This document shows, piece by piece, positions 38,089 through 47,024 of a stretch of DNA of 64,000 bases (position 1 is the first letter of the stretch; every line of letters starts with the position of its first letter). Source of the DNA: Streptomyces sp. V1I1 (GTDB lineage Bacteria; Actinomycetota; Actinomycetes; Streptomycetales; Streptomycetaceae); contig NZ_JAUSZH010000001.1 in the NCBI RefSeq assembly GCF_030817355.1, positions 1,240,001-1,304,000 of the forward strand, written 5' to 3'. The notes beneath the pieces were generated by a model. The model saw only the letters and a list, made by a program, of their open reading frames with translations, did no database searches and was not told the DNA's origin. The translations under genes were made by a program, and so were the position numbers.

Positions 38089-38448
38089 ATGATGTCTGGT
38101 TACGCGCCCAGCGGAACCGCAGCTCAAGAGGCCTGCACCGGCTCCGTGGAACACGACTGGCGTTTCGCCGAACTCGTCGCCCGCAGCTACATACAGCCTG
38201 AGCTCGCCCTGCGGTACGCGCTGGAGCCGCGCAATGTTCTCGCCGAATTCGGCATTCCGACAACGCCGGAAAGCTCCATACCCGCGCTGCCGGCGGATGC
38301 CGACACGGAAGTGACGATCATCAATCTCAGTTTCTCCGGGGAGATCGACCCCGCGTTCGCCGTTCCCGTGACACCTCAGCCCTGCGTCTGCTCCACCTTC
38401 GCACCCGAGCCGGACCGACAGGGCGCCGTCGGCACCCTGCCCATGTGA
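38089..38448 (+). CDS. Putative RiPP precursor with nitrile-hydratase-like leader (NHLP)
   Basis: A 119-residue small acidic protein. VEHDWRFAELVARSYIQPEL and LRYALEPRNVLAEFGI (about residues 20-56) follow the pattern of nitrile-hydratase-alpha-like leader peptides used by TOMM (thiazole/oxazole-modified microcin) precursors. The C-terminal part is Pro-rich with a short Cys/Ser/Thr cluster, PCVCSTF (Cys99, Cys101, Ser102, Thr103), the only good candidates for azoline formation. No GG or GA cleavage site is obvious. The stop is 7 bp before a YcaO cyclodehydratase gene, which supports the precursor role. A non-RiPP role for an NHLP-like protein remains possible. Confidence 0.65.
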   Translation: MMSGYAPSGTAAQEACTGSVEHDWRFAELVARSYIQPELALRYALEPRNVLAEFGIPTTPESSIPALPADADTEVTIINLSFSGEIDPAFAVPVTPQPCVCSTFAPEPDRQGAVGTLPM

Positions 38449-38455
38449 GGGACAC

Positions 38456-40709
38456 ATGGATTCCCTGTGGCCACGGATCGGGTTCAGGCGACACCTCACC
38501 ACCGCCGTCGTACCCGGCGAGGGGACCTATCTGGTCTCCGAACAGGGTGTCACCGCGATCGAGGGCGAGGCCGTAGCGGCCCTCGCTCCTCTGCTGGACG
38601 GCAGCAGGGACCTGCCCGCTCTTGTGCGGGACACCCAGGGACTGCTGTCGCCGACCGAACTCGGCAGTCTCCTCGGGAAGCTGACGCAGGCGAACCTGGT
38701 CACCGGGTGCGCCGCGCCGCCTCAGGCCGACTCGACGGACACGGACGCCTCGGCGTTCTGGGAAGCCGCCGGTCTTGAAGCGACGCATGCGGGAAGAGCC
38801 CTGACCGAGGGCCGGGTCCGGTTGCTGGACCTGGGCGCCATCGGCGGGCCCGCCGCCCGGGACGCCTTCTTCACCGCCGGGGTCGCGTTGAGCGGCCCCG
38901 GCGGCTGTGATCTGACGGTCGTCCTGTGCGACGACTATCTCCTGCCTGAGCTGCGGGACATCGACGAGGAACAGCGCAGGAGCGGAAGTCCGTGGCTGCT
39001 GGCCAAACCACACGGCGTCGAACCGTGGATCGGGCCGGTGTTCCAGCCGGGCGAGGGGGCCTGCTGGAACTGTATGGCACACCGGCTGAACCACCACCGT
39101 CAGCCGGAGCAGCATGTGGGGGATGCGCTCGGCCTGGCTTCGCCGCCGGCGCCGCCGCGTGCGACCATCGCCGCGAGCCGCTCACTGGCGCTCCAGGCGA
39201 TCGCCGTGGAGGCGGCCAAGTGGATTGCCGGCTACCGCGACAAGAGCCAGTTGGCCATACGAGTTCTGGACACTCTTCAGCTCGGTATCCGGGCGCACCC
39301 GGTCGGACAGCGGCCGCAATGTCCTGTATGCGGGGACCCTCAGCTGGTCGGGGACCGGGTGCAGCAGCCCATCGCCCTCACTTCGCGACCCAAGAAGACC
39401 CTCACCGGAAACGGTCACCGGGCCCTTACGGCCGAGCAGGTTCTTGAACGCTACGAGCACCTGGTCGGCCGGGTCACCGGAGTCGTCAGCTCGCTGCAGC
39501 GCGCGCCCGGCGGCCCCGACTTCCTCAACTCGTACCACTCGGGCCCCAATCCGGCACTGACCCGGCGCAGCCTCGCGGCGTTCCGTTCCGGGCTGCGCAG
39601 TCAGAGCGGCGGCAAGGGGGTCACCGCGCTGGATGCCAAGGTCGGCGCGCTCTGCGAGGCGGTGGAGCGGTACTCCGCGACCCTGCACGGCGATGAACCC
39701 CGGATCCGCGGCACACTCACGGAACTGGGCGACGACGCGGTCCACCCCAATGAATGCCAGCTGTACCACGAGCGGCAGTTCGCGGGCCGTCTGCAGTGGA
39801 ACGCCGTACAGCCGCCGTTCCAGTACATCTGCGACCAGTTCGACGAGAACGCTCCCATCGACTGGACACCGGTCTGGTCGGTCACCCACGGCAGGCAGCG
39901 GCTGCTGCCGACCGGGATGCTCTACTTCGCCCCGGCGCCCTCGAAGGGCCCGTGCTTCACCGTGGCCGATTCCAATGGCAACGCGGCGGGCAGCAGCCTC
40001 GAGGGACGCCATCCTGCAAGGCTTCTTCGAGCTCGTCGAGCGGGATGCGGTCGCCCTGTGGTGGTACAACCGCACCCCTCAGCCGGCGGTCGACCTGGAC
40101 TCCTTCCCGGACCCCTGGATCGATGAGATGCACGCCCAGTACGCCTCGCTCAAGCGGGAGTTCTGGGTTCTCGATCTCACCTCCGACCTGGGTATTCCGG
40201 CGATGGCCGCGCTCTCGCGCCGTACCGACAAGCCGGCCGAGGACATCATGTTCGGTTTCGGCTGCCACTTCGATCCCGGCATCGCGCTGCGGCGTGCTCT
40301 CACCGAGCTCAACCAGCTGCTGCCCGCAGTGCTTCAGACCCCTTCCGACGACCCCGCACTTCTCGACTGGTGCACTCGCCGTACCCTCGCCAACCAGCCC
40401 TATCTGGGCCCCGACCGGAGCATCCCCGCGAAGCGCCGCGCCGACTACGGCTACACGCTGCGTGCGGACCTCCTCGACGACATCCGGGCCGCGGAGCAGC
40501 TGCTGCGCGTACACGGCCTGGAACTGCTGGTCCTCGACCAGACCCGGCCCGATCTGGGACTCCCGGCGGTGAAGGTGCTGGTACCCGGATTGCGCCACTT
40601 CTGGGCGCGGTTCGGCCACGGCCGGCTCTACGACGTACCCGTGCGTCTTGGCCGGAGGACCACCCCGATCCCCTACGAGCAACTCAACCCCATCCCGCTG
40701 TTTGTCTAG
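38456..40709 (+). pseudogene. Fused ThiF-like/YcaO cyclodehydratase (TOMM) with one-base frameshift
   Basis: Read with one base removed this is a 750-residue fused azoline-forming cyclodehydratase. The N-terminal part (about 1-300) is an ocin-ThiF-like domain with two CxxC pairs, Cys203/Cys206 (GACWNCM) and Cys289/Cys292 (QCPVCGD), forming a zinc site. The YcaO domain follows from about 370 with KGVTALDAKVGALCEAVERYS and, after the shift, ILQGFFELVERDAVALWWYN, ending near NPIPLFV. YcaO enzymes use ATP to turn Cys/Ser/Thr into azolines. The frame breaks at the GGG run 40003-40005: frame 2 carries GSSLE, frame 3 resumes at DAILQG. Either a sequencing error or recent inactivation; no other damage is seen. 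Confidence 0.85.
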
Positions 40710-40759
40710 TAATGACAGTCACGTCCCCGCGGCGCTCGCCTAGGATCGAGGCACGCGTA

Positions 40760-40777
40760 GCAGTGCAAGCAGTGCAA
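40760..40777. repeat. Tandem 9-bp repeat upstream of histidine kinase
   Basis: Two adjacent copies of GCAGTGCAA, 12 bp upstream of the kinase start, in the 79-bp gap after the YcaO gene. Could be a regulator site; no partner is known. Confidence 0.5.
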
Positions 40778-40788
40778 ACGGGGGTCAC

Positions 40789-42072
40789 ATGCTTGACGTG
40801 AATCGCACCCAGGAGAGACAGCACTTGCACAGTCCAGACCACCGCGATCCGGCCATGCCTCAGCGCGGTGGAAACAACGCGGGTCTGGCTCCCAAGATCG
40901 CCCTGGGCATCCTGCTCGTCGCCCTGGGCAGCGTCCTGGCCGCCGCGGCCCTGCATCTGCTCACGGTGCAGCAGAGCCTGTCCGAACTCATCGCGGGCGC
41001 GGCGGCCCTGATCGGAATGTTCGCCTGCCAGGTGGTGCTGTCGGCGCCCAGACGGGTGCGGCTGGGGCGCAGACAGCAGTACTGGATCCTGGCCGTCCAG
41101 GTGGCACTGAGCTACCCCCCGATCCTGCTGATGGGCACCGCATGGGTGGGCATCACCGGCTTCCTCGCGGGATCGCTGCTGCTGGTCCTGCGGCCACCCT
41201 GGTCATGGGTGACCGCGGGACTCACCGTCGTCAGCACCATGAGCCTGACGACTGGCTGGTCCGGCAAGACCTACCTCGACGTCGCCTATATCGGCATCTC
41301 CACCGTCATGATCGCGAGTCTCGTCTACGGACTGACCGCGCTCTCCGAGATGGTGCTCAAACTGCGCAGCGCACAAGAGGAGATCGCCCGGCTCGCCGTG
41401 GAGCAGGAGCGGCTGCGGTTCGCCCGCGATCTGCACGATCTGCTGGGGTACAGCCTCTCGGCGATCACGCTTCGCAGCGAGCTCACTCTGCGCCTGGTCG
41501 ACCAGCATCCGGCCCGGGCGCGGGAAGAGCTCTCGACGGTGCTGGAGATCTCCCGGCAGGCGCTCGCCGACACCCGGCAGGTCGCCCGCAGCTACCGGGA
41601 CATGTCGTTCCCCGCCGAACTCGCCTCGGCGCGCTCGGTGTTCTGCGCGGCCGGCATCGACATCGAGGTCGACTGCACGCTGGTGGACCTGCCCGATCAG
41701 GTGGGCACGGTCCTGGCGACCGTGCTTCGGGAAGGGATCACCAACATCCTGCGGCACAGCACCGTGCGGCGCTGCCGTATCGAGGCTCGCCGCACGGGCG
41801 ACGGGTCGGTCCAGCTGCATGTGCGCAACGACGGGGTGGCCGCCCACCTTGACGAGCTGTCGTCGTACAACGGAAGCGGCATCGGCAATCTCTCAGCCCG
41901 CGTCTCCGCGATCGGCGGCGGACTGACCGCCGGCGTACGGGAGGACGGCTGCTTCCATCTGGTGGCGAAGGTGCCGCTGGACTTCGGGGTGAGCCGTCGG
42001 GTGCCCCGGCCGCGGCTGCTGGTGGACCAGCGGACCACGAAGTCCGACGACGGTACGCGCAGCGCCGTCTGA
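40789..42072 (+). CDS. Sensor histidine kinase (HisKA_3, DesK/NarX type)
   Basis: A 427-residue kinase. Five or six hydrophobic segments fill residues about 35-195 with little extracytoplasmic loop, followed by a coiled-coil-like linker (KLRSAQEEIARLAVEQERLRF) and the dimerisation/phosphoacceptor motif RDLHDLLGYSLSAI with His216. The ATPase part has LREGITNILRHS (N-box) and NGSGIGNLSARVSAIGG (G-box). The membrane-embedded sensor resembles DesK kinases that sense the membrane or a lipophilic ligand. It converges on the response regulator 42158-42784, its probable partner. Confidence 0.92.
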   Translation: MLDVNRTQERQHLHSPDHRDPAMPQRGGNNAGLAPKIALGILLVALGSVLAAAALHLLTVQQSLSELIAGAAALIGMFACQVVLSAPRRVRLGRRQQYWILAVQVALSYPPILLMGTAWVGITGFLAGSLLLVLRPPWSWVTAGLTVVSTMSLTTGWSGKTYLDVAYIGISTVMIASLVYGLTALSEMVLKLRSAQEEIARLAVEQERLRFARDLHDLLGYSLSAITLRSELTLRLVDQHPARAREELSTVLEISRQALADTRQVARSYRDMSFPAELASARSVFCAAGIDIEVDCTLVDLPDQVGTVLATVLREGITNILRHSTVRRCRIEARRTGDGSVQLHVRNDGVAAHLDELSSYNGSGIGNLSARVSAIGGGLTAGVREDGCFHLVAKVPLDFGVSRRVPRPRLLVDQRTTKSDDGTRSAV

Positions 42073-42157
42073 ACGTTTCTGCGCGGGCATTCTCCGCGCC
42101 GGAATCCTTGAGCCGGGACCGGATCCCAGAGCCGGGACCGGAGCCGGGACGCGGCGG

Positions 42158-42784
42158 TCAGAGCCAGCCCTGATCCCTCGCGATGCGGATCGCGTCGACG
42201 CGGTTGCGCGCGCCCAGTTTGGTGACGACCGTCGTCAGATAGTTCCGTACGGTCCCGACGGTCAGATAGAGCCGTCCCGCGATGTCGGGTGCCTCCGCCC
42301 CGTCCGCGGCCATCCGCAGCACCTCGGTCTCCCTGGCGGTGAGCGGATTGTCCCTGGCTGCCCACGCATCAAGAGCCAGCTGCGGGTCGATCACCCGCTC
42401 CCCCACCGCCACCCGTCTTATGGCGTCGGCGAGTTGGCTCGGCGGTGCGTCCTTGAGGATGAACCCGGACACCTGGGCCTCCAGCGCCCGGCGCAGATTG
42501 CCCGGGCGGCCGAGGCCGGTCAGGATCAGGGTGCGGCAGGACGGATGCTTGGCGTGCACCTCGGCGGCGGCGGAAAGGCCGTCCATGCCCGGCAGATCGA
42601 TGTCGAGCACCGCCACATGCGGGTCGTGCATGATCACGGCGGGCACGATGTCCCGCCCCGTACCGACTTCCGCCACGATCTGGATGTCGACCTCGAGGTT
42701 GAGCAGAGCAACCAGCGCTCCCCGAACCATGTGCATATCCTCGGCAAGGACCACTCTGATCATGTGCGATGGTTCACGCAGCAC
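42158..42784 (-). CDS. NarL/LuxR-family response regulator
   Basis: A 208-residue response regulator. Receiver: AEDMH acidic pocket, phosphoacceptor Asp61 in VAVLDIDLPGMDGL, conserved Thr in LILTGLG and Lys in FILKDAP. C-terminal LuxR HTH: LTARETEVLRMAADG and YLTVGTVRNYLTTVVTKLGARNR. The GTG at 42784 has GGGGGAGG eight bases upstream; the ATG at 42763 has no ribosome site. DesR-like. Divergent from the P450 at 42890, whose promoter it could control. Confidence 0.92.
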   Translation of the reverse strand: MLREPSHMIRVVLAEDMHMVRGALVALLNLEVDIQIVAEVGTGRDIVPAVIMHDPHVAVLDIDLPGMDGLSAAAEVHAKHPSCRTLILTGLGRPGNLRRALEAQVSGFILKDAPPSQLADAIRRVAVGERVIDPQLALDAWAARDNPLTARETEVLRMAADGAEAPDIAGRLYLTVGTVRNYLTTVVTKLGARNRVDAIRIARDQGWL

Positions 42785-42889
42785 TCGGCCTCCCCCAGCC
42801 TGCCGTCAGCGAAGGCTGAGGATACCTCTCCGAGTCACTCTGAACACCGGCTCGAGCACATCCCGAGTACCAGGTCGGACGGTGTGGTC

Positions 42890-44092
42890 ATGCCTCAGGA
42901 CTCCGCCGTGCGCAGCTATCCGCCCCCTCGCCGCTCGGCGACCGACATCCCCGAGGAGTATGCGCGGCTGCGCAGCGACACTCCGGCGGCAGACGTCGTG
43001 ATGCCCAGTGGTGACGGAGCGTATCTGTTCAGCCGGTACGAGGATGTACGTACGGTGCTCTCCGACGCCCGGTGCAGCAGAGCGGCGACGGCGCTTCCCG
43101 AGTCGCCCAGGCTCACGGCCGTCCCGTTCGACGCGGGCGGGCTGTTCACCATGGACCCGCCCGAGCACACCCGGCTGCGCTCCCTGGTGTCGAGTGCCTT
43201 TACGGCGCGCCGGGTTGACCTGATGCGGCCGCGCATCCAGGAGCTGGCGGACGGGCTGCTGGAGCGGATGGCTGAGCGGGGCGGCGGTCCGGTCGACTTC
43301 AACGAGGCGTTCGCCTTTCCCTATCCCGTCGCCGTGATCTGCGAGCTGCTGGGGGTGCCCTTCGCCGACCGGGAGCTGTTCAGGGGCTGGTCGGACGCCG
43401 TCCTGTCACTCACCGCGCACACCCCCGAGCAGATGCTGGAGCGCAAGCTGGCGCTCGTCGGCTATCTGCAGCAGCTTGTTGAGGAGAAGCGGCAGCAGCC
43501 GGGCGACGATCTGCTCAGCGCGCTCGTGGGGATCCGGGACGAGGAAGGGCCGCTGACCGAGCACGAGTTGATCACGATGGCGATGACGCTGCTGATCGCC
43601 GGGCACGAGACGACGGTCGGGGTGCTGGGCAACTCGGTGTTCACGCTGCTGCGGCACGACGGCGGCATGGGTCTGGTGCCCGCGGAGCCGGAGGCGCTGG
43701 CCACGCTCGTGGAGGAGTTGCTGCGGATCAACCCGATCGGGGACGGCGGTCCGCTCCGGGTCACCACCGCCGAGATCGAGGTGGCGGGCACGACGGTGCC
43801 GGCCGGCAGCGCGGTCATCGGGGCGATCTGCTCCGCCAACCGGGACGAGAGCCGGTTCCCCGACGCGGACCGCTTCGAGCCCTGCCGCCGGGGCGCCCCG
43901 CATCTGGCCTTCGGGCACGGCCCGCACTACTGTCTGGGCGCGCCGCTTGCCCGGGCCGAGTTGCAGATCGCGCTGTCCGCGCTGGCCCGCCGGTTCCCGG
44001 ACCTGCGTCTCGCCGTGCCGGTGGACGAGGTCCGGATGCATACCGGGCTGATCGTCAACCGGCTGGAGTCGCTGCCGGTGAACTGGGGCTGA
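42890..44092 (+). CDS. Cytochrome P450 (class I, bacterial)
   Basis: A 400-residue P450 with EHTRLRSLVSSAFTARR, a canonical I-helix AGHETT (residues 237-242), EELLRI (ExxR) and FGHGPHYCLGAPLAR (heme loop, Cys348). ATG 42890 fits the normal P450 N-terminus; longer in-frame starts run antisense through the response regulator. No ferredoxin gene lies beside it. It probably oxidises the tetronate or its acyl chain, and unlike the two region-A P450s it has the normal acid-alcohol pair. Confidence 0.92.
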   Translation: MPQDSAVRSYPPPRRSATDIPEEYARLRSDTPAADVVMPSGDGAYLFSRYEDVRTVLSDARCSRAATALPESPRLTAVPFDAGGLFTMDPPEHTRLRSLVSSAFTARRVDLMRPRIQELADGLLERMAERGGGPVDFNEAFAFPYPVAVICELLGVPFADRELFRGWSDAVLSLTAHTPEQMLERKLALVGYLQQLVEEKRQQPGDDLLSALVGIRDEEGPLTEHELITMAMTLLIAGHETTVGVLGNSVFTLLRHDGGMGLVPAEPEALATLVEELLRINPIGDGGPLRVTTAEIEVAGTTVPAGSAVIGAICSANRDESRFPDADRFEPCRRGAPHLAFGHGPHYCLGAPLARAELQIALSALARRFPDLRLAVPVDEVRMHTGLIVNRLESLPVNWG

Positions 44093-44104
44093 TGCGACGG
44101 GAGT

Positions 44105-44482
44105 TCAGTACCGCAGTCCGTCCGGCCTGCGCGGCCCGTATCCAAACGCCCGGTCGACGGCGATGTGCCCGAGCCAGCCGAGGCCTGCGACGGCCGTGCG
44201 CCGACTGCGGGTGACGGCCGCGAGGGTGAGCAGGGCGGCGGGTACGGCGGGCGAGTGCAGGATGTTGTAGGGGCGTACGGCGTAGCCGGGCAGGCGCTCG
44301 AAGTCCGGGGCGGCCTCGATGCCGTACAGCAGGGCGATGTCGGGGAGCACCGCGGTCGTCCACAGCACACGGCTGCGGGCCCCGCCGACCCGCGCGCCGG
44401 TGACCAGAGCGGCCGCCCCTACCGCGCCGCTCAGGGCCCGCCCGACGGGGTCGTGGTAGGTCCAGCCGGAGCGTCCCCCCAC
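44105..44482 (-). CDS. DUF4260-family membrane protein
   Basis: A 125-residue protein with three or four hydrophobic segments. HDPVGRALSG, PDIALLYGIEAAPDFERLPGYAVRPYNILHSP and GHIAVDRAFGYG are characteristic of DUF4260, a family of small membrane proteins of unknown function. The GTG at 44482 is chosen because further upstream the frame runs through an intergenic palindrome. It converges with the P450 (13-bp gap). Probably not part of either pathway. Confidence 0.75.
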   Translation of the reverse strand: MGGRSGWTYHDPVGRALSGAVGAAALVTGARVGGARSRVLWTTAVLPDIALLYGIEAAPDFERLPGYAVRPYNILHSPAVPAALLTLAAVTRSRRTAVAGLGWLGHIAVDRAFGYGPRRPDGLRY

Positions 44483-44600
44483 CCCGCGCCTCAATCGTCG
44501 GCGGGGCTCCAAAAGAGCCCGTCCGGCGATTGAGGACACCGCCCGAAGGGCGGTACGGGGTCCGGGGCTTGCCCCGGTTACGGGAAGGGGCGGGGTGGGG
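44475..44600. repeat. Streptomyces-type intergenic palindromic element
   Basis: Nested inverted repeats: outer CCCCACCCCGC (44477-44487) with GCGGGGTGGGG (44590-44600); middle CCTCAATCGTCGG (44489-44501) with a one-mismatch partner ending TGAGG at 44535; inner CCGCCCGAAGGGCGG at 44539-44553. GCCGGCGATTGAGG-type palindromes are scattered in Streptomyces genomes downstream of genes. Here it follows the end of the tetronate operon and may terminate it. Confidence 0.65.
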
Positions 44601-44649
44601 GCCGTGTCCGATGTGCGGCTCCGCCGCGTGGGCCCGCCGCAAGCGCCGT

Positions 44650-45771
44650 TCATACAGTCAGCCGTCCTCTCCTGCTTAGCATCCGTTGCGTTCCGCCGAC
44701 CGCGCCCAGGAGCGCACGGCGCACCGGATGGGCCCCGACCGCACGCAGTGCGGCACGCAGCAACGCGACCCGTACCCGGGCAACCTCCGCGGGCGCGCCG
44801 TGTTCGTCGTCGAGGAGCAGTACGTCCCGCCGGGCCATGCGGTCGCGCAGCAGCTCGGCCGTCTCGGTGAGCGGCACGATGTCGTCGCGCAGGGCGGCCA
44901 CGTACGTCACCGGGATTTCGAGCCGCCCCAACTCGTCCTCGGTCAGCGCCCATTCGCGTACGGCGTCGAAGACACCGCCCGGCGCGCAGCCGATGAGGTG
45001 CGCGAGCGTGAGCACCGTGGTGTCCGGGACGCGGCGCTGCCAGTCCCGGTCCAGGAAGAAGTGGCGCAGCGGCGCGCCCACCGTGGCCACCCCGCGCACG
45101 CGCCCGTCGACCAGGGCGGCGCGCAGTGCCAGATGGCCACCGAAGCTGAGCGCGATCGCGCAGGTACGCCGTACGTCGGCCCGGTCGGCGACCGTGTCGA
45201 GCAGGGCAGTGAGCATGCGGTGGCTGTCCGCGCGGTACGGCAGGGTGTTCTCACCGACGCCGGGCATCTCTGTGACCGCAAGGGCCACGCCGAGGGCGTC
45301 GGCCCGCGCCAGGATCGGGGCCCACTGTTCCTTGACGCTGACGATGCCGCCCATGACGACGATCAGCGGACGCGGCTGAGCCGCCGAGAGTCCGGCCGTC
45401 CAGCAGGCGAACCTGCCCTCGGGCAGGGCGATGTCGATGCGGTCGAGGCCGGCGCGCGCCCGGCGCCACTGGTCGAAGGACTGGACGCACAGCAGCTGCG
45501 CGCGGCGGCGGACGACATCGTCAGCCGCCGCGTACGGGAAGCGGGCGAGGCCGTAGTGGCGGCAGGCCTCCAGCTGTCGGCCGCGTCCTGCGAGCAGGTC
45601 GCCGGCGCGGCTCCAGACGGCGGCCCAGGATTCGTGGCCGCCCCCGTGCGCGGTGGCCACCTCGTTCAGCATCTCGCGGCAGCGGGCGGGGGCGAGTCCC
45701 TGTGCGCGGGCGTGCAGCAGCACATAGCGGCGCAGCTCCGGGAGTTCGGGTCCGGACGGTGTGCCGTTCAT
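44650..45771 (-). CDS. Alpha/beta hydrolase, tetronate Agg5/AbyA5-like
   Basis: A 373-residue alpha/beta hydrolase of the FrsA-like type: an N-terminal helical region (about 1-125), then GGIVSVKEQW as the oxyanion region, nucleophile Ser209 in ALSFGGHLAL, Asp in LRDDIVP near 306 and His in DDEHGAP near 334. In tetronate clusters the fifth conserved gene is an alpha/beta hydrolase (Agg5, AbyA5) that eliminates acetate from the O-acetylated hydroxymethyl group to give the exocyclic methylene. It overlaps the FAD monooxygenase by 4 bp and ends the operon. Confidence 0.8.
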   Translation of the reverse strand: MNGTPSGPELPELRRYVLLHARAQGLAPARCREMLNEVATAHGGGHESWAAVWSRAGDLLAGRGRQLEACRHYGLARFPYAAADDVVRRRAQLLCVQSFDQWRRARAGLDRIDIALPEGRFACWTAGLSAAQPRPLIVVMGGIVSVKEQWAPILARADALGVALAVTEMPGVGENTLPYRADSHRMLTALLDTVADRADVRRTCAIALSFGGHLALRAALVDGRVRGVATVGAPLRHFFLDRDWQRRVPDTTVLTLAHLIGCAPGGVFDAVREWALTEDELGRLEIPVTYVAALRDDIVPLTETAELLRDRMARRDVLLLDDEHGAPAEVARVRVALLRAALRAVGAHPVRRALLGAVGGTQRMLSRRGRLTV

Positions 45772-47024
45772 GTCCGCTGCTCCGTCCGGTGCTCCGTCCT
45801 GGCGGGCCGTGCACCGGGGTCGGCCTGCCGGCCGGGGAAGTAGGCGGGGGCGAGCACCCTGCGCTGGAGTGCGGGGCTGGCGTTCAGTGCACGGTAGACG
45901 GTGCGCCGCAGGGCCACAGCCGGCGGTGCGGAGAGGCTGAACATCCGCTCCTGGCGCAGTTGCAGCCCCCGGGAGCGGCGCACCGCGCCCTCCCTGTCCC
46001 GCTGGAATGCGAGCACGGCGCCGCCGAGCGCCGCCCGGCGTCCGCTGCGGGGCGCATCGAGCGCGTCGGCGAGCAGCGGGGCGAGGGCGACCGCGTCGGC
46101 CAGGGCGTGGTTGACGCCCTGGCCGAGGATGGGCGAGAGGGTGTGCGCGGCGTCGCCGAGCAGGACGACTCCGGGGGCCGACCAGCGTCGTACATCGGTG
46201 GTGAAGATGTCGAGCAGATGGGTGTCGGACCAGTCGCTGATGCCCTCGGCCGCTTCCCGCTCCAGCTCGGGGGCGAGCTCCGCGAGCCGCGCGTGCAGTT
46301 GTCCGATGCCGCCCGAACGCAGCTCGCGCAGACCGCCCTTGGGGATGTTGAGGCCGACCCGCAGGGTGCCGTCGGTGCTGGGCAGGAAGAGCCCGTGGCG
46401 GCCCGCGCTGATCCGCACCCGGTAGGTCCGCCGGTCCCAGGGGGCCGGGAACGGCAGCTTCAGCCAGATCACGTCCCGCTCCAGCGGGGTGCGCACGGCG
46501 CCGAGGCCGGACATCCGGCGAACGGCGCTGTATCTGCCGTCCGCGCCGACCGTCACATCGGCCCGTATCTCCACCACCCCGTCAGGGGTCTTGGCGCGCA
46601 CTCCGCGTACCGCGCCGCCGTCCCGCAGCAGCCCGACAGCGGAGGCGGGTTCGAGTACGGTGCAGCCGCCTTGCTCTTCGGCGGCGTCGGCCAGCGCGGA
46701 CAGCAGCACCGGCTGGGCCAGCTCGACCGGGTGGCGGTAGGCGTACGGGAAGGTATCGAAGCGTACGTCGAGTACCCGGGAGCCGCCGTCGGCGATCTCA
46801 AGACGGCGCACCTGGTGGGTGTGCCGGCGTACCCGGTCGAGTACGTCGAGTCCGGCGAGCAGCCGCACTCCGTCGGGCGACACGGACTCGCCGCGAAAGG
46901 CGCGCGCTCCGCCCGTACGCTGCTCCAGCAGGACCACCTGCCGGCCGAGGCGCACCAGCGCGAGGGCGAGCGCGCGGCCGCCGGGCCCGCCGCCCACCAC
47001 ACAGACCTCTGTCGTGATCGTCAT
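45768..47024 (-). CDS. FAD-dependent monooxygenase
   Basis: A 418-residue class A flavoprotein monooxygenase: EVCVVGGGPGGRALALALVRLG at the N-terminus (GxGxxG), DVTVGADGRYSAVRR near residue 160 (DG motif) and VVLLGDAAHTLSPILGQGVNHAL near 290. ATG 47024 overlaps the PPTase stop by 4 bp. It is not part of the core five-gene tetronate set, so it probably adds an epoxide or hydroxyl to the acyl chain or ring. Confidence 0.88.
   Translation of the reverse strand: MTITTEVCVVGGGPGGRALALALVRLGRQVVLLEQRTGGARAFRGESVSPDGVRLLAGLDVLDRVRRHTHQVRRLEIADGGSRVLDVRFDTFPYAYRHPVELAQPVLLSALADAAEEQGGCTVLEPASAVGLLRDGGAVRGVRAKTPDGVVEIRADVTVGADGRYSAVRRMSGLGAVRTPLERDVIWLKLPFPAPWDRRTYRVRISAGRHGLFLPSTDGTLRVGLNIPKGGLRELRSGGIGQLHARLAELAPELEREAAEGISDWSDTHLLDIFTTDVRRWSAPGVVLLGDAAHTLSPILGQGVNHALADAVALAPLLADALDAPRSGRRAALGGAVLAFQRDREGAVRRSRGLQLRQERMFSLSAPPAVALRRTVYRALNASPALQRRVLAPAYFPGRQADPGARPARTEHRTEQRT

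Noticed and set aside
39996..40012. Programmed ribosomal frameshift in the YcaO gene
   Set aside because: No slippery heptamer or downstream hairpin was apparent and YcaO enzymes are not known to need one; an error or mutation is simpler.
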